Virus record (IMG/VR): IMGVR_UViG_3300020416_000001
Coordinates: 62,001 to 126,000 of that record
Reading direction: 5' to 3' (one strand)
From: a virus
DNA: 64,000 bases
Part shown: positions 1-8,172 of the stretch, piece after piece
Layout: the number at the start of each line of letters is the position of its first letter
How positions within the stretch are numbered: the stretch's first letter is position 1
The notes under the pieces: model-generated
The model's input: only the letters and a program-made list of their open reading frames with translations
Databases searched by the model: none
What the model was told of the DNA's origin: nothing
Translations under genes and position numbers: made by a program

Positions 1-2
1 AG

Positions 3-1073
3 TTGGATGACATCTCATTCGACTTCGACTCCTTGAGAAACTCCTTCAACTTGAAACTTGGTGGTGTGTTCTACTCACTTACACTGACTGATGGTGTACA
101 ATCCAACACCATTCTTCCTGAGAACAACATCATCTGTCAGTTGAACGGTGTTATTCAGGAACCTGGAATTGGTTTCGAGATCGTTGGTTCTAGAATCATC
201 TTCTCTGAAGTACCTCGTGCAGGTTCAACCTTCGTTGCCTTCTCATACATTGGTTCTGACGTTGACGTTATCGCAGCAACAGTTGTACCACCTATTGAAT
301 CGGGTGACATTCTACAGATTGAGGGTGAGGACGAGACTAGAGAGGTTGCTCTAATTGAATCTTCTAACTCACTTATCACATTCGAATACTCGGGTGCTGT
401 TAAGGGACGTAACGGATCTGCTCTCGCGAACATCGAGAAGGGTCGCGTTATCGAAGCAATCCTTACAAACTCTGGTGATGGTTATACTTCACGTCCTAAC
501 ATTGACGTGATCTCCTCCTCAGGTTTTGGTGCACGCATCAAGGCACTTGTGGGTCTAGCACGCATCGACGTGAAGAACGCAGGACAGGGTTATGTACAAC
601 CAACCATCAACGTGAACACTACCGTTCCTGATAGTTTCTTCGCACCTTCTGGTGTTGGAGTCAACGGTGGTATTGACATCTACGATCCAAACTACGTTCC
701 CCCAGGTGAATCTCAGGCACAGGGTGAGCAGGCGATTGTCATTGAATCTCAACCTGTTAACACAACTGTTAACCAAGGAGATACTGCATCATTCACAGTG
801 GTCGCTTCTACTAACCCTGTCGGTGGCACAATCACCTATCAGTGGCAGAAGAAGAACTACGGTGAAAGTGACTGGAATAACATCAACGGTGCTACTTCCC
901 CAACATACACAACGCCAGACACAACTCAGGCAGACGGTGGTGATGAATTCAGATGTGGTCTTACCGCAGCGGGTGCAACACCAACATTATCCAACTCTGC
1001 AGTTCTTACAATCAACATTGGAGCAACTACAGTGGATAACTTCACTCCTGATCAGATCTTCGATGACAACTAA
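3..1073 (+). CDS. virion structural protein with C-terminal Ig-like domain (5' end cut by window)
   Basis: The reading frame is open to the window edge, so the true start lies upstream and this is the C-terminal part of a longer protein. The visible 356 residues are beta-rich, with Gly-x-Gly-Tyr repeats (SGDGYTSRP, AGQGYVQP) shared with other tail proteins in this window. Residues about 244-340 form an Ig-like domain (SQPVNTTVNQGDTASF ... YQWQKK). A matching Ig-like domain occurs in the protein at 1274-3016. The position in front of gp8 suggests a tail or baseplate-associated structural protein. No enzymatic motif is visible. Confidence 0.7.
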   Translation: MDDISFDFDSLRNSFNLKLGGVFYSLTLTDGVQSNTILPENNIICQLNGVIQEPGIGFEIVGSRIIFSEVPRAGSTFVAFSYIGSDVDVIAATVVPPIESGDILQIEGEDETREVALIESSNSLITFEYSGAVKGRNGSALANIEKGRVIEAILTNSGDGYTSRPNIDVISSSGFGARIKALVGLARIDVKNAGQGYVQPTINVNTTVPDSFFAPSGVGVNGGIDIYDPNYVPPGESQAQGEQAIVIESQPVNTTVNQGDTASFTVVASTNPVGGTITYQWQKKNYGESDWNNINGATSPTYTTPDTTQADGGDEFRCGLTAAGATPTLSNSAVLTINIGATTVDNFTPDQIFDDN

Positions 1074-1076
1074 ATA

Positions 1077-1274
1077 ATGGAAGATAATGAATTCTATTGT
1101 GAGTGGAGGATGGGAATCCACGAACTTCGTGCATTCTACGATCACCTTACTTACTCGATCAAGATGTGGCCAGGTTCTCCTGCGAGACCTGCTGATGAAC
1201 AAGTGTTTCTCGAACGCTTGAAGAAACAAACTTTTGCGATGATCTGTGAATATAACCTTACGGAAATCGACTAA
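1077..1274 (+). CDS. small conserved hypothetical protein
   Basis: A 65-residue acidic and aromatic-rich protein beginning three bases after the upstream stop and ending in a TAATG overlap with the next gene, so it is translationally coupled inside a tail-gene operon. It has no membrane segment, signal peptide or metal-binding motif. Its place between two Ig-domain virion genes suggests an assembly or structural accessory role, but this rests on position only. Confidence 0.65.
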   Translation: MEDNEFYCEWRMGIHELRAFYDHLTYSIKMWPGSPARPADEQVFLERLKKQTFAMICEYNLTEID

Positions 1275-3016
1275 TGGCAGCAAACGGAAGTTACAACGCA
1301 GTAACTGAAATACTGACAATCACGGGAAATGGTCTTCCAACTCCTGTAGTTCCTGGTACCTTCCCGAATGCTGATAACTCAAATACGATTACATCATATA
1401 CTTTCTCTCATAACTTTACATATAGGGGTGGAGATAATACAACAACATCAGGTACATTACCTGTAGGTATCGTTGGTCTTAGTGCTAACGGCGTTGCTAT
1501 CTACAATCCTTCAGGTGGATCAGAGGGTACACCTCCACAAGGTTTCAACTGGGTTGCGTCAGCAACGAATACTGCTATTGACTTTGGTGAGGACAACTGT
1601 GGTGGTTATCCTGAGACAACTGGACAATATCATTACCGTGATTCACATCTCCTGAATTGTTGGAAAGCGAATCAGGTAATGTCAGGTTACAACGATTACT
1701 ACGGTTCAACACAATATCAAGGTGACAATATGCGTCATCCTGATGGTCATTCTAAGATCATCGGTTTTTGCTTTGATGGATACCCCATCTATGGACCATA
1801 TGGTTATGACGATCCGACAAACAATCTTTCACAAGTAAAGATTATGGTTACGGGTTATCAGATGCGTGATAATATCGCTGTTAATAGACCTGCATACGAT
1901 TCAACATATCCAAAAGGTGCATTTATTCAAGACTATGAATACAATGCAGATACAACTGGAAGACATCTAGACGCATATAATGGGCGTTTCTGTCACACTC
2001 CTGAATACCCATCTGGTACGTTTGCGTACTTTATGTCGATTCACGATGATCTTTCTGATAATAGAACTTTCGTTGTCACCGTCTCAGCAGAAGATGATGG
2101 CAACAAATACAGACTTGATGGCGTTTTATATCCTGACATAACTCTTACCAAGGGTTCTACTTACATATTTGATCAAAGTGACTCTTCAAACGCCACACAC
2201 AATCTTCGACTCTCAGCAACCCTAAACGGACCTTGGAATCTGGGAACCGAATACACTGACGGAGTAACTTATGAAGGAACTCCAGGTCAGGCAGGTGCTA
2301 GGACTATAATTACAGTTCCTCAAGATGCTCCTGCAAATCTATATTATTATTGCCAAAACCATTCAGGTATGGCAAATAATGCAGTCGGTACTGTGATTGC
2401 AGATATGAGTTATGAACCTAAGTTTCCATTCATCTTTGGACTTGTTTCAAAAGAACAGGTAAATGTTCCTGCCAACCAAGGTATTCAACAGGAGCAGCAA
2501 TCAGGTGGTGGTGGAGACCAAGGTGGTGGAGATGAACCAGACCCACCATCTCTCGTGATCAGTAACCAACCAACTAATGCAACCATTGCTAACGGTGGAA
2601 CTCAAACGTTCTCTGTTCTAGCAGAGGTTCAACCACAAGCAGGAACTATTAACTACCAGTGGCAGGTCTCCACTGATGGTGGTTTTGCTTGGTCCAATAT
2701 CACTGGTGCAACATCTTCAACTTATCAGATTGTCGCACTATCTTTTATGACTGGATATAGATATAGAGTAGTGCTAACAGGTCCCATTGGTGAACCTCAA
2801 CAAGCACAGAACTCTCCTCTATCATCTAACCTTGCTATCCTAACCGTTACTGGTGGTACCAGTGGCGAAGATACATCAGGTGTTTTGAAATGGGATAGTA
2901 CCGTTGGACGTTATGATATGACTTCCGTTCCGTTTGACAGGGATAATAACAATCCTGGTTTCACAACGAACACTATAAGATTTGACCAAACCAATTATGA
3001 GTTCGACCTCACATAA
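1274..3016 (+). CDS. virion protein with YHYH, cupredoxin-like and Ig-like domains
   Basis: A 580-residue mosaic. Residues about 85-255 match the YHYH domain: QYHYRDSH, then GFCFDGYPIYGPYGY, then TPEYPSGTFAYF. Residues about 264-377 form a cupredoxin-like beta domain with His309 and the cluster Cys360-x2-His363-x2-Met366 (CQNHSGM), a plausible type 1 copper site. A Gly/Gln-rich linker follows, then an Ig-like domain at about 426-525 and a short tail. There is no signal peptide, so it probably acts as a virion surface or tail component. The start overlaps the upstream stop (TAATG). Domain assignments are from motif recognition; function is unknown. Confidence 0.75.
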   Translation: MAANGSYNAVTEILTITGNGLPTPVVPGTFPNADNSNTITSYTFSHNFTYRGGDNTTTSGTLPVGIVGLSANGVAIYNPSGGSEGTPPQGFNWVASATNTAIDFGEDNCGGYPETTGQYHYRDSHLLNCWKANQVMSGYNDYYGSTQYQGDNMRHPDGHSKIIGFCFDGYPIYGPYGYDDPTNNLSQVKIMVTGYQMRDNIAVNRPAYDSTYPKGAFIQDYEYNADTTGRHLDAYNGRFCHTPEYPSGTFAYFMSIHDDLSDNRTFVVTVSAEDDGNKYRLDGVLYPDITLTKGSTYIFDQSDSSNATHNLRLSATLNGPWNLGTEYTDGVTYEGTPGQAGARTIITVPQDAPANLYYYCQNHSGMANNAVGTVIADMSYEPKFPFIFGLVSKEQVNVPANQGIQQEQQSGGGGDQGGGDEPDPPSLVISNQPTNATIANGGTQTFSVLAEVQPQAGTINYQWQVSTDGGFAWSNITGATSSTYQIVALSFMTGYRYRVVLTGPIGEPQQAQNSPLSSNLAILTVTGGTSGEDTSGVLKWDSTVGRYDMTSVPFDRDNNNPGFTTNTIRFDQTNYEFDLT

Positions 3017-3019
3017 ATA
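3012..3019 (+). promoter_or_regulatory. late promoter box CATAAATA
   Basis: CATAAATA matches the T4-type late consensus recognised by gp55 and lies 32 nt before the start of the gene at 3044, the same spacing as several other boxes in this window. It overlaps the stop codon of the preceding gene. Confidence 0.6.
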
Positions 3020-3043
3020 AAACTGTAGAAAAACCCCACCGCT

Positions 3044-4720
3044 ATGGCTAAGCAAAATCTTAACATTGGTGTGTCAGCAAATGACGGCACTGGTGATACC
3101 CTAAGAGATGGTGCTATTAAACTCAATAACGTTATTAACGAGTTATATACCTTTCTGGGAGACAACACAAACCTACAAATTAGTGTCGGGAGTCCGTCAA
3201 CTAATCAGGTTCTAAAATGGAATGGTTCAGTATTCACTGAAGGTCAACTTTCTGTTTCTAATCTTACCGATATTGATGTTAGCGGTGTCAGTAACGGTCA
3301 AGTTCTGAAGTGGAACGAGGCAAACGCTCGTTGGCAAGCAGGGGATGATCTACAAGGTGGTGGAGGCGGTGGTTCTTCTATTACTAATTTGTCAAACAAC
3401 GGATCGGGTAACGTTGTTATCGACACACATTTCCTTCCTAACTCAGATGCAACATACGATCTGGGTTCACCCTCACTGAAGTTCAGAGACTTATACCTTG
3501 ATGAATCTACCCTTTGGATGGGTGACACAGGTATCTCTACTGACTCAGTAACACAAGAAATCAGTCGCAGAAAGAGAAAGGAGCACACTGTTAATAGTAT
3601 TGACACTGGTGCTACCCGTACTATTGCATCTAAACTCGCTTCCGAAGATTCTACACAGGAAGAGGCGTTTAGAACTAGGTTCTCAGCGATGAAAGGAGAC
3701 ACTAAGTTAGAGATCGAAGATGCCACTGGTGCTAAAGCGACGGTTACCTTCAACTCATTCACTGCTGAAAACGGTGGAGCACGTGGATATATAACAACAA
3801 CTGCTGTAGGTGCTAACCAATCACAAGAACTATCGGTTTCAAGTGCTGTTAAGATCACATCATATAACCGTGTGGTATCTGAGGATGAAGGTGGAAACAT
3901 CGAACTCGGTGGTCAGTCACTGAAGTTTGCTGCAGGTAAAGAACTTAAATTCGATGATGATGGAACACTTGAACTTCCTTCAAACTCTTCTATTCGTTTT
4001 GGTGATAGTGGCTCTACGAAGGTCATTGCTATGGACGGTAGCGGTAATTTGGACCTTGCTGTTGGTACTGACATTCGTTTTGGTGGCGATGCTGCTAAGT
4101 CAATCAAGTTTGATGGATCTGGTAACCTTGAAGTCCCAGACACTGCAGAAATTCGTTTCGGATCTGGCGGAACTAAGAAGATAAAATTTGACGGATCTAA
4201 TAACTTAGAACTTCCTGCATCTTCTGAGATCAAGATCGGTACTAAGAGAATGAAGATTGGTACCAATGGTGAACTTGAAGTTGCAAATGATGGTACTAAC
4301 TTTACTGAAGTTGGTGGTGGATTCCAGTCACAGGTCAACAGTGCTCCTGTTGGATCATCAATCATCAAGGGTGCAGGTACATCGGGCACGGTACATAAAC
4401 CTTCACCTACAATCTTGTTCAGATTTACTGCAGTTGGATCTTCCAGTTACACAGTAAACGGACCAGGATTGCCTTCAGGTGGTGCTGCTGATGCTACTTT
4501 GGTTCTCTATCGTGGATTTACATATGACTTCCACAACCAAGCAGGGGGTGCACACCCACTAGCAATCAGAACTTCATCTGGTGGTTCTACATACACAACT
4601 GGTGTTAGTGGTTCCAACACAGGAATCCAAACATTCACCGTACCGATGGATGCACCTAACACTCTTTATTATCAGTGCACCATTCATAGTGGAATGATTG
4701 GAACCCTCGATATAAGGTAA
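3044..4720 (+). CDS. virion structural protein with beta repeats and C-terminal cupredoxin-like domain
   Basis: 558 residues. The N-terminal part (NIGVSANDGTGDTLRDG) is of a type common in phage fibre-like proteins. Residues about 290-420 carry tandem repeats around E(L/I)RFG-x-G-x-x-K-x-I-K-FDGSGNLELP, suggesting a beta-helical shaft. The C-terminal ~100 residues form a cupredoxin-like domain with His504 and Cys545-x2-His548-x2-Met551 (CTIHSGM). It sits behind a late promoter box, consistent with a late structural product. Probable tail or fibre component; the copper site is an inference. Confidence 0.7.
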   Translation: MAKQNLNIGVSANDGTGDTLRDGAIKLNNVINELYTFLGDNTNLQISVGSPSTNQVLKWNGSVFTEGQLSVSNLTDIDVSGVSNGQVLKWNEANARWQAGDDLQGGGGGGSSITNLSNNGSGNVVIDTHFLPNSDATYDLGSPSLKFRDLYLDESTLWMGDTGISTDSVTQEISRRKRKEHTVNSIDTGATRTIASKLASEDSTQEEAFRTRFSAMKGDTKLEIEDATGAKATVTFNSFTAENGGARGYITTTAVGANQSQELSVSSAVKITSYNRVVSEDEGGNIELGGQSLKFAAGKELKFDDDGTLELPSNSSIRFGDSGSTKVIAMDGSGNLDLAVGTDIRFGGDAAKSIKFDGSGNLEVPDTAEIRFGSGGTKKIKFDGSNNLELPASSEIKIGTKRMKIGTNGELEVANDGTNFTEVGGGFQSQVNSAPVGSSIIKGAGTSGTVHKPSPTILFRFTAVGSSSYTVNGPGLPSGGAADATLVLYRGFTYDFHNQAGGAHPLAIRTSSGGSTYTTGVSGSNTGIQTFTVPMDAPNTLYYQCTIHSGMIGTLDIR

Positions 4721-4724
4721 TTAA

Positions 4725-6596
4725 ATGCCAAGAACAGTACCTGGAAGTGGAGCGATTATTGAACCTATCTTTAACTCTATATTCGGAGTAAGAGAGGTTT
4801 ATGTAATAGATGGTGGAAACGGATACAACTCATCCGATCCTCCACAACTCAAAGTCGGTAACTGTGGTACCCCAATTAGAGAAGCAGTATTGCAACCTAT
4901 CATTAGTAACGGTCAAATTGCTTCTGTACGAGTTTTGGATCCTGGCGAAGGGTACGATCCATTCAGAATTGAATTAGAAACAGAAGGAGACGGTCACGGT
5001 GCAGTTGCTAAGGCAATCTTGTATGAACAGGATGAACTTGCACCTGATGGTACTATCATTGCTCCTGCAGGTTCTATTCAATACATACAAGTTTTGTCTA
5101 ACGGTGATGAATACTACTCATCTCCCACGACTGCCGAAGTAAAAGGTGGTGGTGGATCTGGTGCTGAACTTCGTCCTGTTGTTGGTCTTGTTACTGGTTT
5201 GTCTTTGGAAAACCAAGGATCAAACTATGAGTTGGGAGACATCAACTTAGTTGTCTCTGGTGGCGGGGGGCAAGGTGCAACTGGCGTTGCTGAGGTGGAT
5301 GAATTTGGCGTTGTCAAATCTATCGACGTCTCCAACGTTGGTGAGTTTTACGAAACTGCACCTACTATCCTACTTAACGGTGGTGGTGGATCTGGTTCTG
5401 TTGCGAAAGCAAATATTGATCTAGGTTCTATTACATCAATCGATGTTATCAACCCTGGTGGTGGATACTCGTCTGCACCCTCTGTCTTGTTCACAAGAAA
5501 CACTGACTTGACTAAAGAGTCAAGAAACCGTCAATCATTTAACTCTAATCTCTATAACATATCTGGTCTACTTGCAGACGTAGACGAGAATGATCAAACC
5601 ATTTATGTACAAACAACTGCTCCTTATCCTGGTTCAGGCAAAATTCTTATCGGTCGAGAAGTTATCCGATATACGGGTAAAACACTTACCTCCTTCACTG
5701 GTTGCGACCGTGCTCTCAATTTCCGATATGATCAAAAGGTAACTGTTGATTCTCTAGCAGACGTAAATGGTGTCTCGGGTTATAACTTTAACGTTGGAGA
5801 CAGAGTTATTAGAACTACAGAAAGTTCTAGTAATAAGATTGCTAGAGTGTATGACTGGATCCCATCACAAAGGGCACTCTTCCTCGTGTTTGAGGTTGAC
5901 GAACTTGCATTTATTGATGGTGGATCGTCACAAGTTAAGTCGCAGGTTATTGACTTTTCTGGTGGTGTTGCTTCAGCATCTGCAACTGGTGTTGAACCTC
6001 ACGTACTAATTGATCTTGCTGATGCACAGATCATAACCTTGACTGTTCCTATTAGTTTCATTCAAGATAAAGCGTTTGAAGATGATGATGAAGCAAGTGG
6101 TGCAGGTGATGGCATACCTGATTTGGTAAATACTAATACTGACTTTGAAGGAGAGATCAACCTTGACGGTGGAATTTCTTCTTCACTTTATGGTATTGAA
6201 GAAACTGTTGGTGGTACTAATACCACTTTGTTTGCGATTGGAGATCAAATGACTGATGGTTCCAATCCTCCACTATCTCCCACAGTGTCTCTAGCAGGAG
6301 AACTTGGAGATGGTGATGTGCATCCTGCCTTGGTGCAATTCCAAATGCGTAGTACCAATCCTGAGAATGGAAACTTTACAGTTTCAGAAACTGTTACAGG
6401 ATCCATTACTGGTATTACTGCTACTGTGAAGTCTTGGGACAATGCAACCAAGATATTGATAGTTGAAAATGTAGTAGGTAATTCAGGCAACTTCCTTTGG
6501 AATAACAACGAAACTGTTACTGGCGGTTCGACAGGAACAGTGGGCACACCACTGAGAATTGAGTATCTCTCATACCTCAGAAACGAACCCGACTAA
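4725..6596 (+). CDS. virion structural protein with Gly-Gly-Tyr beta repeats
   Basis: 623 residues. Residues about 20-260 contain four or more copies of a beta motif built around GGxGY...APT...GGGGSGA. The middle (residues ~280-340) has a Tx-(I/V)-YV...GKILIGREVIRYTG segment like a domain in the sheath protein gp18. The C-terminal ~60 residues carry the modular ExVTG...ATVKSWD...L-x-V segment also found in gp8, gp14 and the giant protein at 8173. Directly upstream of gp8; likely baseplate or tail fibre attachment protein. No enzyme motif seen. Confidence 0.7.
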   Translation: MPRTVPGSGAIIEPIFNSIFGVREVYVIDGGNGYNSSDPPQLKVGNCGTPIREAVLQPIISNGQIASVRVLDPGEGYDPFRIELETEGDGHGAVAKAILYEQDELAPDGTIIAPAGSIQYIQVLSNGDEYYSSPTTAEVKGGGGSGAELRPVVGLVTGLSLENQGSNYELGDINLVVSGGGGQGATGVAEVDEFGVVKSIDVSNVGEFYETAPTILLNGGGGSGSVAKANIDLGSITSIDVINPGGGYSSAPSVLFTRNTDLTKESRNRQSFNSNLYNISGLLADVDENDQTIYVQTTAPYPGSGKILIGREVIRYTGKTLTSFTGCDRALNFRYDQKVTVDSLADVNGVSGYNFNVGDRVIRTTESSSNKIARVYDWIPSQRALFLVFEVDELAFIDGGSSQVKSQVIDFSGGVASASATGVEPHVLIDLADAQIITLTVPISFIQDKAFEDDDEASGAGDGIPDLVNTNTDFEGEINLDGGISSSLYGIEETVGGTNTTLFAIGDQMTDGSNPPLSPTVSLAGELGDGDVHPALVQFQMRSTNPENGNFTVSETVTGSITGITATVKSWDNATKILIVENVVGNSGNFLWNNNETVTGGSTGTVGTPLRIEYLSYLRNEPD

Positions 6597-6602
6597 AACC
6601 CT

Positions 6603-6610
6603 CATAAATA
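6603..6610 (+). promoter_or_regulatory. late promoter box CATAAATA
   Basis: CATAAATA, a gp55-type late promoter element, 30 nt before the gp8 start and just downstream of the stop of the preceding gene. Confidence 0.6.
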
Positions 6611-6632
6611 AAGAGAAGGTAGAAATTGTCCA

Positions 6633-8168
6633 ATGGCACTACTTACTGACCAATTTAGAATTTTTACTGCGGAAAAATTCATCAAATCACTGGAAGGTCC
6701 TGACAAAAATCAGTCAGACATCGCGGCTGGTGTAAATAGGGATCGTCTATATGTGTACATTGGACGTCCTCAAGAATGGGATAACGAGAACAACCCTCCG
6801 ACTCCTGTAGATTCTTTTCAGGAATTTTCTGACTCCTTCGATGATATGATCTCGATGAAGCGTGTTCTTGCGAACGACGCTGTTCAGGTTATTCGTCGTA
6901 TTGACTGGATCCCACCCGAACAAACCACTGGTGGTTTGGGTTATGTGTACGATATGTATCGTCACGATTATAGTTCCAGTAAAACTGCATCTTCTGGTGC
7001 TACTAAACTGTACGACGCTGATTTTTACGTTGTTAACTCATCGTATCAAACTTATAAATGCATTTACAATGGTACATCCCCCTCTGACCCGAACGGAAAA
7101 CCTTCTACGGTTGAACCTACAGGTACTTCGACTTCAATTATCACTACTGCTGATGGTTATCGTTGGAAGTATATGTACACAATTCCTGTTGGACAGGTTC
7201 TAAAGTTCTTCTCAGGCGACTATATGCCTGTGTTGGTTGATACTGCTGTGGTATCTGATGCTGTGGGTGGTGAGATTGACACTGTTGTTATCCAATCTGC
7301 AGGTTCTGGATACAACAACGGTACATATGAAAACATCCCCATCAAGGGTGATGGTACTGGTGGAAGAATATCTGTTGTGGTTGACGGTGGTCGTATCGTC
7401 TCTGCTACTGTAACTTCTGGTGGTGCAAACTACTCCTTCGGTAAAGTTATTATTGACGAGATCAACGGTATCGGTTCTGGTACTGGATCTGGTGGTGCTA
7501 TCGATGTGATCATTCCTCCTAAAGGTGGACACGGTTCAGGTCCACAAATTGAGTTAGGTGGATTCCGTGTAATGATCAACACCAAGTTCACATACGATGA
7601 AGGTTCTGGAGATTTCCCAACTGACAACGATTACCGTCGTATCGGTTTGGTTCTCAACCCTCTGAAGTTTGGAACTGAAGAATTGGCAGACGCTATTACT
7701 TTGTCTGCTACTAACGCTGTGATTTTCTCGCCCGATTTCACAGGTTCATTTAATACTGACGAAATTATTACTCAAACTCGTACTGTTGGTGGTCAGCAAG
7801 TGACTGCTAGAGGACGAGTTGTGTCTTGGAACTCCACAACAAAGGTTCTGAAGTATTACCAAAACAGAGTCGATGGTATCTTCCCTGAGATCTCTGGTAA
7901 TAAAACAGTCTTTGACGGTGGTAACACTGTTGTTGGTTCAGGTTCTGGTACTTCTGCCGACCCTGATATTAACTTCCCTATTGTTCCTGGTGAAGCGACT
8001 CGTGTTATTAACAACACTGAGTATGACCTAGGTATGTCATTCACATCTGGTTACGCCAAACCCGAAGTGAAAAAAGACTCTGGAAAAGTGATCTACATAG
8101 ACAATAGGAGAGCAATCTCTCGTGCAGGCGACCAAATTGAAGACATCAAGATCGTAGTAGAGTTCTAA
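6633..8168 (+). CDS. gp8: gp8 baseplate wedge subunit
   Basis: 511 residues. The N-terminus (MALLTDQFRIFTAEKFI...YVYIGRPQEW) and the following block with DGYRWKYMY and the VNSSYQTYKCI segment are characteristic of T4-like gp8 baseplate wedge proteins. Compared with T4 gp8 (about 334 residues) it is longer: residues ~200-310 carry GSGYNNG-type beta repeats and residues ~365-440 the modular SWNSTTKVLKYY domain shared with other tail proteins here. It acts in the baseplate wedge together with gp6, gp7 and gp10. Identification rests on motif recognition and gene order. Confidence 0.85.
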   Translation: MALLTDQFRIFTAEKFIKSLEGPDKNQSDIAAGVNRDRLYVYIGRPQEWDNENNPPTPVDSFQEFSDSFDDMISMKRVLANDAVQVIRRIDWIPPEQTTGGLGYVYDMYRHDYSSSKTASSGATKLYDADFYVVNSSYQTYKCIYNGTSPSDPNGKPSTVEPTGTSTSIITTADGYRWKYMYTIPVGQVLKFFSGDYMPVLVDTAVVSDAVGGEIDTVVIQSAGSGYNNGTYENIPIKGDGTGGRISVVVDGGRIVSATVTSGGANYSFGKVIIDEINGIGSGTGSGGAIDVIIPPKGGHGSGPQIELGGFRVMINTKFTYDEGSGDFPTDNDYRRIGLVLNPLKFGTEELADAITLSATNAVIFSPDFTGSFNTDEIITQTRTVGGQQVTARGRVVSWNSTTKVLKYYQNRVDGIFPEISGNKTVFDGGNTVVGSGSGTSADPDINFPIVPGEATRVINNTEYDLGMSFTSGYAKPEVKKDSGKVIYIDNRRAISRAGDQIEDIKIVVEF

Positions 8169-8172
8169 AACA

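Noticed and set aside
1070-1076. CTAAATA late-like box
   Set aside because: It touches the start codon of the next gene, leaving no room for a transcript leader; likely produced by the stop codon context. It could only serve a gene further downstream.
3298-3900. 200-codon minus-strand open frame
   Set aside because: Antisense to the structural protein at 3044 with composition that mirrors it; no promoter or ribosome-binding site.
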